Shown here: piece by piece, positions 1 through 10,899 of the stretch
Numbering within the stretch: the stretch's first letter is position 1
How the letters are laid out: each line of letters begins with the position of its first letter
From: Sipunculus nudus
Lineage: Eukaryota > Annelida > Sipuncula > Golfingiida > Sipunculidae
Length of the DNA stretch: 64,000 bases
Direction: 5' to 3'
Assembly: GCA_026874595.1 (NCBI GenBank)
Contig: CM049306.1
Coordinates: forward strand, 92,208,642 to 92,272,641
Translations under genes and position numbers: made by a program
The notes under the pieces: model-generated
What the model was told of the DNA's origin: nothing
The model's input: the letters and a program-made list of their open reading frames with translations, nothing else
Database searches by the model: none

Positions 1-237
1 TTAGTCTTTAAAATAAAACGTACAGGTGTAACGTATATTGGAAACATGCTTTGTTTGTTAGTTCCATGCTATTATCACTTTATTGGTTCATTTATGGTTG
101 TTATTCTTTGGAATGGATTGAATATTTGTAACATCAAATAACAATTAACCTTTACCTCAGCTGATTCAAGCATTAACATATTGCTAAGAGAAATCTTAAG
201 ACATCAGCAGTAGTAAATGTATCGCATTTTCTTGCAC

Positions 238-736
238 CAGTGATGAAGGACTCACTCGAGTATGGATTTGGAATGGAGTCTAGACTCAAGTCCACTTTTA
301 GGGACTGGAACTTACCGGTAGACTTACCAGTAAAGGTTTGATCTGAACTTTGAGTCCATTTTGAGTCCAGGGGAAAAAAAGCTCTGTTACATAATAAAAA
401 GACTTAAATACGCAAACTACCAACAGAATATTAGGTATACACAAATAGACTATATCTACCAAAACTGTCGTTAAGCATCAGGAGCTAAAGGTAATTTAAC
501 ATTCAAATATAAAACATGTATAAACTAACTTAAAAATACACATGATAATCAAAAATAGGAAGGTTAAATTACTTTTCATGGAGATTTGGATTTTGACTTG
601 CACTCAGCCTCCAAGTGACTTGGACTCGTAGAAGATGGCCTTGACCAGGAATCTCTAGGACTTGGACTTGGACTCAAGAGACCTAGACTGAGACTTGCAC
701 CTGGACTCAGATGTTGTTGACTCAACTACATCACTG
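238..736. mobile_element. hAT-like non-autonomous element (MITE)
   Basis: The left end reads CAGTGATGAAGGACTCACTC and the right end, reverse-complemented, reads CAGTGATGTAGTTGAGTC, giving short imperfect terminal inverted repeats that begin CAGTGATG. The body is filled with repeats of GACTTGGACTC and its complement. CAGTG-type ends are typical of hAT elements, which make 8-bp target duplications; the flanks here (tcttgcac and ctcagcac) share only the last four bases, so a target duplication is not established. No coding capacity is visible. The hAT assignment is inference; the inverted ends are seen directly. Confidence 0.55.
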
Positions 737-1027
737 CTCAGCACTGTTAGCTTTAATGAGTGCAGTATGTTGGCCAAGGCTGACTCTTCTTTGAAGTAAG
801 ATAAATTTGTATTTCTTCTGTCTTACTTACATGCCATTCATCACCTTACATAATCATTTATCACCTTAGATAATCTCCATCACTCTCCATTCTTCTCCAT
901 CACCTTCCACCTGTTCTTGATTATCCTCTTACTCATCTAAATCACCAATATGGTTAATCCTGGTCACCTGGTTAATTTAGTTTCTTGTTGCAGATATTTA
1001 CCTTTTAAAGATGGCACTCCATATCAG

Positions 1028-1035
<8 letters not shown>

Positions 1036-1064
<29 letters not shown>
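1036..1064. repeat. (TG)n microsatellite
   Basis: About fourteen uninterrupted TG units follow a short AT alternation. The surrounding 737-1680 sequence shows no gene or recognisable element. A 65-codon open frame that spans the repeat (950-1147) is a by-product of it. Confidence 0.95.
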
Positions 1065-1680
1065 TGATTTGTGTGCAGTACGTATGCAAGTGTATGCAGC
1101 TGGTAATTAGACACATAATTGCTTTTTCTTGGAGTGAAATGTATTGAAAAATAATTTCACTTAATTGATGGAAAGTCATTGGAATCAATCTTCAGTTTTA
1201 TCATCATTTGGGCTTTTGCAAACCGGAAAGATAGATGGATGCAGACTAGTATGGATGTTAAATTTTAAACTTATTCACTTGTTCCAGTAGGATCTTCAGG
1301 TGATGTAAGAGAGAAAGCTGCATAACATAAACTCCATGACATTTATAAATCTTTCATGTTTTGAATTGCATTTCATTACATCTTTATGTGTTCCAATGTG
1401 TAACCTTCACGGTTGTATGAATGTAAATAATTTGTCATCATCATTTAAAGACACACAAGACTTGCCCTTTTATGAATAGGTGTACATGCATTAAGACTTT
1501 CTTAATATAGGTTGATTGATGAGGTAGGTTTTGTTCTGATGTATGAAGGCCATTGGCTTACAAGTTCTAAATTTGTAAACACAAAAGTGTATATAAATAA
1601 CCTTAACTTTATATTTATTACCAAGATGAAACTAGGATTTTTGTAGACATTTCATGAATTATATAACCTTAAAGTGCATT

Positions 1681-2064
1681 TTGCCTTCACCAGTTATGTG
1701 TTCATCCCCATTCGTCTGTGTCTGTGTGTGTTCACAATAGAACTCACAATCGTGGACGGCTTAGAATCTCATGAAATTTCAGGGCATTTCAGGAATGGGC
1801 CAACAAAGAATTGATTAGATTTTAGTGTCGATCTGGCACATCATCAGGGTTCAGAAATGTTTTTAAAGAATATTCATAAATTTAGAGTCACTTATGCACA
1901 AATGAACCTGGGAATATAGGCTGAATAATATTCATAAATGTACAGTCACTTATGCACAAATGAACCTGGGAATATAGGCTGAATAAGTGGATGCAAACAG
2001 TTTTGGAAACATCCTACAGTAGGGATCCCACACATGGCAAAGGCTTGCATTGCTGAGAATGCAG
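1681..2064 (+). repeat. Dispersed ~330-bp repeat, copy 1
   Basis: This is one of four copies in the window of a repeat. It starts near a TTCATCCCC...GTTCACAA segment, runs through CTCATGAAATTTCAGGGC and GGAATATAGGCTGAATAAG, and ends in a small hairpin of the type GCATT...GAATGC (2048-2064). It has no coding capacity. This copy carries an internal near-perfect tandem duplication of 58 bp (1869-1926 and 1927-1984), which explains its extra length. Its class is unknown; the terminal hairpin would suit a rolling-circle or foldback-type non-autonomous element. Confidence 0.7.
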
Positions 2065-2882
2065 ATCACAAGAATTCATGATAGATTTAACTATTGTTGG
2101 TCAACCGAGAGCTAGGTATTTATAAAAATCTTCACAACTATTAAAAAACATGAATTCATACTTAAATTTATTATTGTTTCAAACATAACAGATGGTCAGA
2201 CCATAGTCAAGACAATGATGTAAACTGTAAATTAGTACCGGGGTATCTGTTTTTGTAAAGTGTACATGAATTCCAGCACATTATGTGTGCACAGTCATTC
2301 AGAATTATCCGCATGTTAATGGATAATGCAGGTGACCAGAAAGCAATAAAACCAGCACGGCTGGGCTGGTACACACTGCTGTAGGATCAAACATATTGAT
2401 CAGCACTGACAAGCAAACATTCCCAGAACAGTATTCGTTGTCACAGCACACTGCTTGCATTACCGTAGATTATTTGGAACAAATGTGTTTGAATTATTTG
2501 TGAGTCTTCCTTCTGTTTCATGCCCACTGTTATACATCGGTTACACTTAAGCTAAATACACAGTCATACGGTTATACAGCAATGACAATCGCAATGCGTT
2601 TTGGGTGTACACATTAATCCCGCAAAATTTTTCATCGGATGTTTTGTCCATCACAGGGGACCTCAGGGCGACGATAGCCTTCTTAACATTGGCTTTGCCT
2701 TAGATTACTGTGCCCACAAGATGAAGAAGTAAAGCCTAAAGGTTTATACTGGGTCCAGTTTATTAACCAAAGATGATGACAGAAAAAAAACATATTGATT
2801 TCATACACCTTATAAAAATCAATAGTTATTTAGATTACTTTATCATGTATGTAGACAACAATTTTCTATATTTAACAGTTTT
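2065..2882. other. Spacer without recognised feature
   Basis: AT-rich unique-looking sequence. I see no splice-flanked open frame, repeat or RNA gene. Confidence 0.5.
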
Positions 2883-5042
2883 TAGCTCAGCTTACTGTAA
2901 CCGCTGGACCTGGAATCTTCTTACTTTACATCTAGAGAGGTCCATGAAAAATCTCCTTGGAAACCTGGAATTAGGTCTCTGTTACTCATATCCTTCAAGC
3001 TATGGGGCCCCAAAGTACCCCCCAGAATAGTAAAAAATTTCCTACAAAAACTTCAATACCAGTTATCTCATTAACTACATCACTGATGGTCATTATTTTT
3101 GGCATACATATTGATCATGAGATGTTCCATCAGATCCTGCAGACTGGTGGTGCCATCTGTATTTTTTGATTTTTTTACAAATTTTTTCTCTATTTTTGAG
3201 ACCTTTAAAAGTGTGAACATCTGTTAACAGGGCACAAATTGTAAAGACTGGACCTAGAATCTTCATTCTTGACATTCTGAGAAACCTATGAAAAGTCTCC
3301 ATGGAAATCAGAAATTAGGTCTCTGTTACCCATATCCTTTGAGCTATGGGGCCCCAAAGTACCCCCCAGAATAGTACAAAATTTCATACAAAAACTTCAA
3401 TATCTCATTAACTACACCACTGAAGGTCATGATTTTTGGCATACATATTAATCGTGAGATTTTCCATCAGTTTCTGCAGACTGGTGGCGCCACCTGTATT
3501 TTTCAATTTTTACGAATTTTTTACTCTATTTTGAGACCTTTAAAAATGTGAACATCTGTTAACAGGGCACAAATCATAACAACTGGACCTAGAATCTTCA
3601 TTCTTGACATTCTGAGAGACCTGTGAAAAGTCTCCATGAAAAACAGAAATTAGGTCTCTGTTACCCATATCCTTCAAGCTATGGGGCCCCAAAGTACCCC
3701 CAGAATAGTATAAAATTTCACAAAAAAATTCAATATCGCATTAACTACATCACTGATGGTCATGATTTTTGGCATACATATTGATCATGAGATGATTCAT
3801 CAGTTTCTGCAGACTGGTGGCACCACCTGTGTTTTTCAAATTTTTACAATTTTTTTCTCTATTTTTGAGACTTTTAAGGATGTAGTTTGTCAACAGGGTT
3901 CAAATTGTAAAGACTGGACCTAGAATCTTCATTCTTGACACACAGGGAGACCCATGAAAAGTCTCCATAGAAACCTGAAATTAGGTCTCTGTTACCCATA
4001 TCCTTTGAGCTATGGCACTCCAAAGTACAGCTCAGAATAATGGAAAATTTGATACAAAAGCTGAAGTATCTGAACAACTAATGCAGAGATCACTATAATT
4101 GTTTGTATGGATATTGGTCATGGAATGTTACATCAGTTTCTGCAGCCTGGTGGCACCACATGTATTTGTTTGGGCTTTTTTCAAATATTTTTTCTCTACT
4201 TTTGAGACCTTTAAAGATATGAACATCTGTTAATAGGGCACAAATAATAACAACTGGACCTAGAATCTTCATTCTTTACACACAGGGAGACCCATGAAAA
4301 ATCTCCATGGAAACCTAAAATAAGGTCTCTGTTACCCATATCCATTAAGCTGTATGGCTCCAAAGTACCCCCCCCCCCCAGAATAATGAAAAATTGGATA
4401 CTAAATCTCCAGTATCTCAATAACTACAACACTGATGCTCATGATTTTTGGCATACATATTGATCATGACATGTTCCATCAGTTTCAGCAGACTGGGTGC
4501 CCCACCTCTATTTTTTCAAATTTTTACGAATTATTTTCTCTATTTATGAGACCTTTAAAGATGTTGTTATCTGTCAACAGGGTACAAATCGTAACAACTG
4601 GACCTAGAATTTTCATTCTTGTCATGCAAGGAGGCCCATGAAAAGTGTCTGTGGAAACCTGAAATTGGGTCTCTGTTACCCATATCCTTCACGCTATAGA
4701 ACTCCAGAGTATCCCTCAGAATAATGGAAAATCTGATACAAAAGCTGAAGTATCTGAACAACTAATCCAGAGACCACCATGCTTCTTTGCATGGATATTG
4801 ACCATTAATTAAGTGTTTTTATCAGTTTCTGCAGACTGGTGGAGCCACCTGTATTTTTTTTAAAGTTTACGCGTTTTTCCTCTATTCTTGAGATATATTA
4901 ATACAGACACAATCTCAGCCTGTCGGTTAATCTGTTTGATGCTTCAGTTCAATGGTTATATATACTACCATTCAGATGATAAAATTTCCTTTTGCAAATC
5001 TCTTCCCAGTCAGCTGAGCGTCATGACCCATGGGTCACTTGT
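2883..5042 (+). mobile_element. Hairpin-ended element with ~335-bp tandem monomers, copy A
   Basis: The element starts with TAGCTCAG, but the 5' hairpin and the following GTCCGTC run are internally deleted here, so it passes directly into the monomer array. About six monomers follow, marked by the landmark GTCATGATTTTTGGCATACA or its diverged form at about 3083, 3420, 3751, 4084, 4431 and 4769, giving a period of roughly 331-347 bp. Other landmarks in each monomer are CTGCAGACTGGTGG, TTTTTGAGACC, AACAGGGCACAAAT, GACCTAGAATCTTC and TAGGTCTCTGTTACCCATAT. The 3' end (5009-5042) contains CAGCTGAGCG and the palindrome TGACCCATGGGTCA followed by CTTGTT. Short minus-strand open frames repeated through it are monomer artefacts, not genes. 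The class (Helentron/DINE-like) is inferred from hairpin ends plus internal tandem repeats. Confidence 0.8.
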
Positions 5043-5152
5043 TATGTATTTAGCTGATATTTTGCCTTTTGAGGCATCTCAATGCATGGAAAGGATGTCC
5101 CTGCATGGTAGTAGTGATGTCACTTTATGGGAGTGGTACGTACAATAATTGT

Positions 5153-5486
5153 TATTAGTGTAGATTTCAGTTAAATTTGTTATTTTTCTGGGTCATTTCC
5201 TTATAACTATTACTTATCTGACATTTTCCAGGCGTTTATCACATATGGTCCATCTCTTTATTATTTACTTAATATTTGAGATAGGCAGGCAAGAAGCCCC
5301 CCTGGTTATGCTATGACTGTTGGGCCTAACAACAGGTGCTTCTTGCCTGCATTTCTCAAATGTTAAGTAATAATATAGAGATAGGCCATATAGTATGAAA
5401 AATGCTAGTAAAATGTCGGATAAGTAATAATTATTAGCAAATGACCCAGAAAAGTAACAAATTTAACTGAAATTTTCACTATTAGC
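5153..5486. mobile_element. Foldback (long inverted repeat) element
   Basis: The two arms, about 150 bp each, are near-complementary. The left arm contains TTTCAGTTAAATTTGTTA, TCTGGGTCATTT and TTACTTATCTGACATTTT; the right arm contains the complements AAAATGTCGGATAAGTAA, AAATGACCCAGA and TAACAAATTTAACTGAAA. The arms meet around GGCAGGCAAGAAGC and GCTTCTTGCCTGC with a ~45-bp loop. There is no coding capacity. It begins about 110 bp after copy A of the hairpin family. Class unknown; a foldback MITE is the simplest reading. Confidence 0.8.
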
Positions 5487-7220
5487 AATTGAAGCCCCTG
5501 TGGTCTGGCAATGGCAAAAAAATGCTCACAGACTGATCAGAAATATAGCCAGACAGTCGTACAGCATTGTTGTTGCCTCACAAGCGCATGTGTACACACC
5601 ACTGAATTATCATATGACCAATTTTTGGCTGTTGCCACATTGTTGTTGGGTTGTTAGAATAACAGATGAATGTGTACACAGCTTTAGTATACAAATTAAT
5701 AATAAGTGGTAGGAATGGGTTGTAATATTTGTTGGTTGAAAGATAAAAAAACGAGCAATGATCCATAATTGATCAATTATTTCATGTGTTATATTTATAT
5801 TACAGTGAAATCAAAAATATTGACTGAATAAATTCTGTCTAACTTTTACATACTAACTTGAAATGTCAATGTAAGGAGCGGGTTTTGGACACCTATTTGT
5901 TGCACAAGATTAAGTTTTTATGCTGTTTGCTGTTTTGTGTCTTGTCTTTCTGACAAGAGATAATCAGAAGAGATAATTAGATTATCAGAATAATATAAGA
6001 TAATTAGATGATATATTTATTATTCAAATATTCTTTTGATGTGCATAAATAATTGTTTTTAATTGATTAATCAGTTTAAACAGTTATGAAAGAAAACGAC
6101 CAATTATGGATATAATTGATTTATTGGCAGACCACTGTTCAAAATGTAATATTTTTCTCAATAATGCATCCACAGTTGAGGGCATTCATGCAAATAAAAC
6201 ATAAAATAAAACTGACTGAATTCATAAACAAACTCTATGTTGGGATGCCTGAGGCAGGTCTGTCGCCATAAAGCATTTCAGCTATTGAGACAATTGGGCT
6301 TTATGCTCAATAACATCATTAATTTATCCTTCATTGCGCTCTGCCTTGTAATTTATGTCACTTTGGTGTGTTTATTACAAGCAGCTAGCAGACGTCTTCA
6401 GTGTGATTGATTTATTAATTATTGCAGCACACAGGTGAAATTGGCTTTGAACACACCACATGTCACTGAAAGGTTTAATATGTTTGACTCTATAATTGTG
6501 TAATAAGTCCTGCTTTATAAGAAAAATTGGATTCTGATTATGCAGCATTAATTTAGTAACATCCATGTGTTTATAATCAGCCTATTCTGTATGATTACTT
6601 GATTAGCAACTCAAGTTCAAATAGACATGTATTTTTATTCCATTTGTGACCAGTAATTATAAATTCCTATAAATATATAGTTCATACTATAGGTCATGGA
6701 CAGTCTTGTTGTAACAAGCTCTGCTTTCTCTGTGGCTACTGAAGTTTGGTCCCTGGTGTTGCTGTGAGAGTGGCTAGCAGATATCAAAGGCCTATCCAAG
6801 ATAGATGGCTTTCTGCAGGACTCTTAAGAATTTCCTCCACCTCTTAAGACTAGCAGATGCCAATATATATGGGCCAGGGAGAGAGCCTAGAGTTACATGT
6901 AATATAAATCTGTTTAAATTAATTATTACCACAAGGGGTCATCACTCGTCACCCATTACCTACCTTCACACTCGACCACAGGTTCATTAACACTTTCATA
7001 TGAATTGTTTCTAGCCAAGTTGCTTCTTTTCTAGTTTTGACATAACATCGAGGGGTTTTCAAAACAGTATTGTAAACTTATAGTTACCTAGAGAGAGCTT
7101 GAAGATACAATACAGTCCGGGCAGTACGAGTTCACTCTTGGGTGAGGTGGGCACACATGTGTGGTTAAGACAATAACCAGAGGTCTTCCCAAGAGAGAAT
7201 AGGTCAAATGGGAGGCAGAC
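5487..7220. other. Spacer without recognised feature
   Basis: AT-rich sequence with several homeodomain-like TAATTA/ATTAAT cores around 6310-6560, but nothing that I can support as a gene, RNA or repeat copy. It would be intronic if the C20orf27-like gene starts further upstream. Confidence 0.4.
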
Positions 7221-7690
7221 TTAAAGCCAGCTGTTCACTTATCTTTTCAGTAAAATTTTTGTGATTTCTGTCTTACTCTCCATACATATTAATGAACTGT
7301 TGAAATTCATTTTAAGAAAAAAATCTTAAATCACATCTGTGATGGATTTATGGGCTTTTTGTTCAAAAGCAGTTGACCAGTACATGGTACATTCACCAAT
7401 TTTGACCACAGAAAACATGTATCTTAAGGTGGCTGATTGCATATGTGCAAAAGTTGAAAAGTAACTAGTTGCACATTTTGCCCTTTGCAGCATTCTGATG
7501 TGATATCCTTATTGAATGTGTTTGAATTATATTGTTTGGATCCCCATATGCTATAAACACATGGATATAAACATAACAAACGGCCTGTGTGTGATGAGGT
7601 CTCTGTTTTTTTGGCCTATTTTTTATAAAGGTTCAAGTTATTAATTATCTTTAATGAATAAATGTCTGATGTCAGAAAAGGCTCCTTTAA
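7221..7690 (+). mobile_element. TTAA-bounded non-autonomous transposon, copy 1
   Basis: The element starts at TTAAAGCCAGCTGTTCAC and ends at GGCTCCTTTAA, so its ends are imperfect inverted repeats and each contains TTAA. Internal landmarks shared with the copies at 18387-18858 and 41873-42327 include TGTATCTTAAGGTGG, GATTGCATATGTGCA, GGCCTATTTTTTATAAA and the TCAG-rich end. There is no coding frame. It ends 110 bp upstream of the C20orf27-like exon, so it lies in the preceding intron if that gene is intact. TTAA ends suggest a piggyBac or Kolobok relative; this is inference. Confidence 0.7.
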
Positions 7691-7800
7691 AACCTCTCTG
7701 TCAGTGAAATCTTAACATAATCACAATCCCTTCAGGTGATTATTTATATAACAATGAAATTGATGGCATGTTTCAACTGTTTTGTGTCTTGTATTTTCAG

Positions 7801-8040
7801 CTGAAAGTATCCATGGGGGGCATGTCCATTTCCCGGAGGACCAGATCGTAAAGCATGATTCAGAGATTGTGATTCAACCAGAGGGAGAGAACATATTGGG
7901 AATACACCTGGGCTTCCTTCAGATCCATCATCATTATGAAATCCACTTTTGTATCAAAGACTCTCTCAGTGAAGACCTTAAATCAGATCCGCTGCAGAAT
8001 CTGAACGTCAAAGTCAAAGATGTCCGACCAACGGAAGATG
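7801..8040 (+). CDS. C20orf27: Internal exon of a C20orf27-like (UPF0687) protein
   Basis: The exon is bounded by a pyrimidine-tract acceptor ending TTTTCAG (7800) and a GTAAATC donor (8041). It enters and leaves in phase 1 and has 79 whole codons plus a split codon at each end. The translation begins ESIHGGHVHF and continues through LGFLQIHHHYEIHF and LNVKVKDVRPTEDG. Compared with what I remember of human C20orf27, the HVHF core, the GFL-I-H-YEI-F segment, the LS-D---P--L-vK stretch and the final P--G align in the same order and spacing, covering about the middle 80 residues of a protein of about 174. The molecular role of the family is poorly defined; it is a small soluble, probably cytosolic protein with no signal peptide or membrane segment in this part. 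The upstream exon (start codon, basic N-terminus) and downstream exon(s) (about the last 75-80 residues) were not found in the window. It could be an intact gene with long introns or an isolated exon copy; the clean splice sites and open frame favour a functional exon. Confidence 0.85.
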
Positions 8041-10019
8041 GTAAATCACTTACTTTGATTAATTTTTTATGAATAATGTGTTTTGTGAATGGGCCACTTC
8101 CTGACCCATTTCTTGGATTTGTTTGCTATTAATCTGGGCCAATTGCAAATTTCTTCAGTATTTTCAGCATATCAGTTTTACCAGCCAGTCCTGGAAATCA
8201 GAACACCTGGAAATGAGTATCCCTTTTTCCTTTTCAGGTGAAATTCTGGGAATTTGAGAATAAAATCAGGGGAAAATCAGGGACTTAGACTGAAATACAA
8301 AGTGATCTGTTTCCAGTATTTTGTCTCATGTCTAAACAAAGTATCTAGTGGATGATTTTCTATGGTGGCTTTTCAGTGTGTTTCTCCTTAGAAAGGTACT
8401 CTGTCACTGTTGTCACATTTTGAATGCTACAATGCTGTTTTGTCATCTCATCATACATATGTATGAAAATTCCCTTTCGGACCTTAATTCATTTATCAAA
8501 TACAGGTATACTTTCTGCCAAAAGTTGTTTTTACTTAAAAGAAAGTTCTTCCAGTTGGGCTCTGTGGGACAAGCATTACTACTTGTCTCAACTGTCAACT
8601 GTCAGTGGTCAAGAAAAACCTTCTGTTTAAACTGAACATGTCTATGCTATCAAAATATTACCAATTCTGTGAAGTCCTTACCACAGAAACATTAATTTTC
8701 ATGTTATTTGCCTTGATGCAGTTCTGATGTAATGTATTCTAACAAACTACATCACCTTCTTCAGTTCATTAATACTTATGCAGCTGGTGTATTTAGAAGC
8801 CCCAGTGCACTGTGGGAAAAGGAGTTCTTTACCCATAATCCCTAATCAGTTGAGTCATATTATTGTGTGCAGTGTGCAAGTATCATAGGATTTCATATTT
8901 ATAAATGTTTAAATGTAAGTGAATTATTCATTGGCCTTTTCCCATTATCCTTATTATAACATGTTCAAGGGTCTAATTTATATAAAACTAACTGTCTTTC
9001 CTCCATCTCCAGTTTGCTTGTGTGCCAAATTCCTAATACAAAGTCGGCTGTGGGGCCTCAAGACCCACAGATATATTAATTTTCTGAACCTTAATAATCT
9101 ATAATGGGTGGGGTCATGGCAACCCTACAGGTAACAGATGGTTCTGCTGCATTACCTGAATTCAAGATTCCATCAGTCCCTCCCATCCCAATAAAAGCCA
9201 AGGTTAATCTGTGTGCTGATCCTATGAGAAAACTACAAAATGGAGCAACCTTCCACAGAATGCATGCGATGCAAATTATTGTCCCTTTGATCTAGTGAAA
9301 GAAGCCATCCTGGTTTGAAGACACTCATTTGTGGAGTTCCAGGATGCTACCTTCCTGTCATTTTGTTCTGATCAATTTAAGGCAGTTATTTGGACCTCTT
9401 TGTAACAAATTCATAAAAAAAATATCAGCTAGTCTCTGCTGCTGAATAACTGTATGTACGAGGCCTGACGTTTGTGTAAGCGTGATCAAATAAGATTTGG
9501 TTTTATTCCATGTTGTATGATTAAAAAAAGGAGAAAAAAGAATCGTCATGCCAAACACTCAGTTGAAATTGATTAAGTGTCATATTGGAGCAGAAAATTA
9601 AATGAAATTGACAAAGAGTCATTTCTGAGGCGTCTCAGATGGCGACTGCTCAAGCAGTTTTCCTCAGGCTAGACTGAAGGGTCTTACACTTCTTGGTGGA
9701 GGTCATATCTGATAAAACAACCATTAATGGCTTTCCTGTCTAGTCTTGCCTGCACTCAGAATTTTAAACCAGCATAGTCGATTTGGTTTTGAATCTGATC
9801 TTTCCTGTCTGAAGAACTTACAGGAATAACTGTTGTCTAATACTCTTTGCCATTTTAAAAGTCATCCTGTGGCAGTGCCTTCTTTCACAATCACCTTTGA
9901 GCTGAGGTAAGGCCAGACTTTTTTAATTTTTCGGTTTACAAACCAGCCGACCTCTGACATCCTCATTTCAGAAAAAAAATAAAATTGGCATTTTGCCTTT
10001 TTATCCTTTTATATTGCTC
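8041..10019. other. Probable intron, no recognised feature
   Basis: Sequence downstream of the C20orf27-like donor. A GC-richer patch at 9104-9295 is open on the plus strand with proline-rich content (CAG|GT at 9133 and AAG|GT at 9201), but I recognise no family and do not call it. The patch at 9850-9913 ends in a GTAAGG donor consensus without a convincing acceptor. Confidence 0.4.
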
Positions 10020-10102
10020 CGCCGAATCCAACACGGTTGTTGACAAATGAAATGTTCAGTGACCGTGTGTATTAGATCACCTCAAACGTTAGAACTCTTA
10101 TG

Positions 10103-10193
10103 ATTGGCTAATAAGGTCACTTTCGTAATGACAGAGGGAGGGTTTAAGCCAATCACAATAGGGTATCCTTGGGCCATAAATGCAATTGATTGG
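10103..10193. promoter_or_regulatory. Cluster of three CCAAT-type boxes
   Basis: ATTGGCTAAT (about 10103), AGCCAATCAC (about 10148) and GATTGGCCATC (about 10186) lie within about 90 bp, the spacing expected of NF-Y-type promoters. The next 600 bp contain more CpG than the AT-rich flanks. There is no TATA box at a convincing position, and no downstream gene is recognised on either strand. CCAATCA-like motifs are also common in invertebrate MITEs, so this is a weak promoter call. Confidence 0.25.
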
Positions 10194-10899
10194 CCATCAA
10201 GTAGTCAAAAGGTTCAGCAGGGAAAATGAGAATTCTTGGAGAGTTTTCAAAGTTTGTTTCTGCACTACAGTACATTTTTAAACCAGCGTTTCTGTCATAT
10301 TTACCTCGTTAAACATATTTGTTTTAGATAGACGTAAATTAGAAAAGAAAATTAGTTTGGTTGCATAGCAGCTTTACCAGCTTTCCACTGTTAATAACTT
10401 GCTGGATATACAAACAAATTTACTTCTTACGACTAATTATTACACTCAAAGTCAGACACTATTTATTACTGCAAATTGGCTAAGTTTCACAAGTTTGCTC
10501 TTATAAAATTATAACTTGTCAAAACTAAAAAACGTAGTCTTGTGACGCTTAAAAGAAAATTACTGAACAGATGAAATTATACACTGCATCAGGTCGTCAT
10601 GTTTTCTTTGAAGACTCCAGGAATTCTCAGGGTTTCTGCAGGATTTCCGACTATCTGTAGTCTTAGTGGCGCGGGTTTATGTGAAGCGTAGGATTTGCGG
10701 GTATTTTTAAAGTCAAAACAAAAGCAAGCTAAAATGAAAGCCATTAAAAATGCAGAAACTTTGAAAGGATTCATTTAATTGTTCCAAACGGATGTGATGG
10801 AAGCTTTGATGTGTATGGATGCCGAAAAGCAATACCGGACTGACAGTGACCAAGTGACGCCTGACGGCATATTTAACTGAGTACGGTACGTACTTGCAC

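Noticed and set aside
9104-9295. Proline-rich open stretch downstream of the C20orf27-like exon
   Set aside because: The flanking CAG|GT and AAG|GT are weak, the phase does not continue the C20orf27 frame and no homology is apparent.
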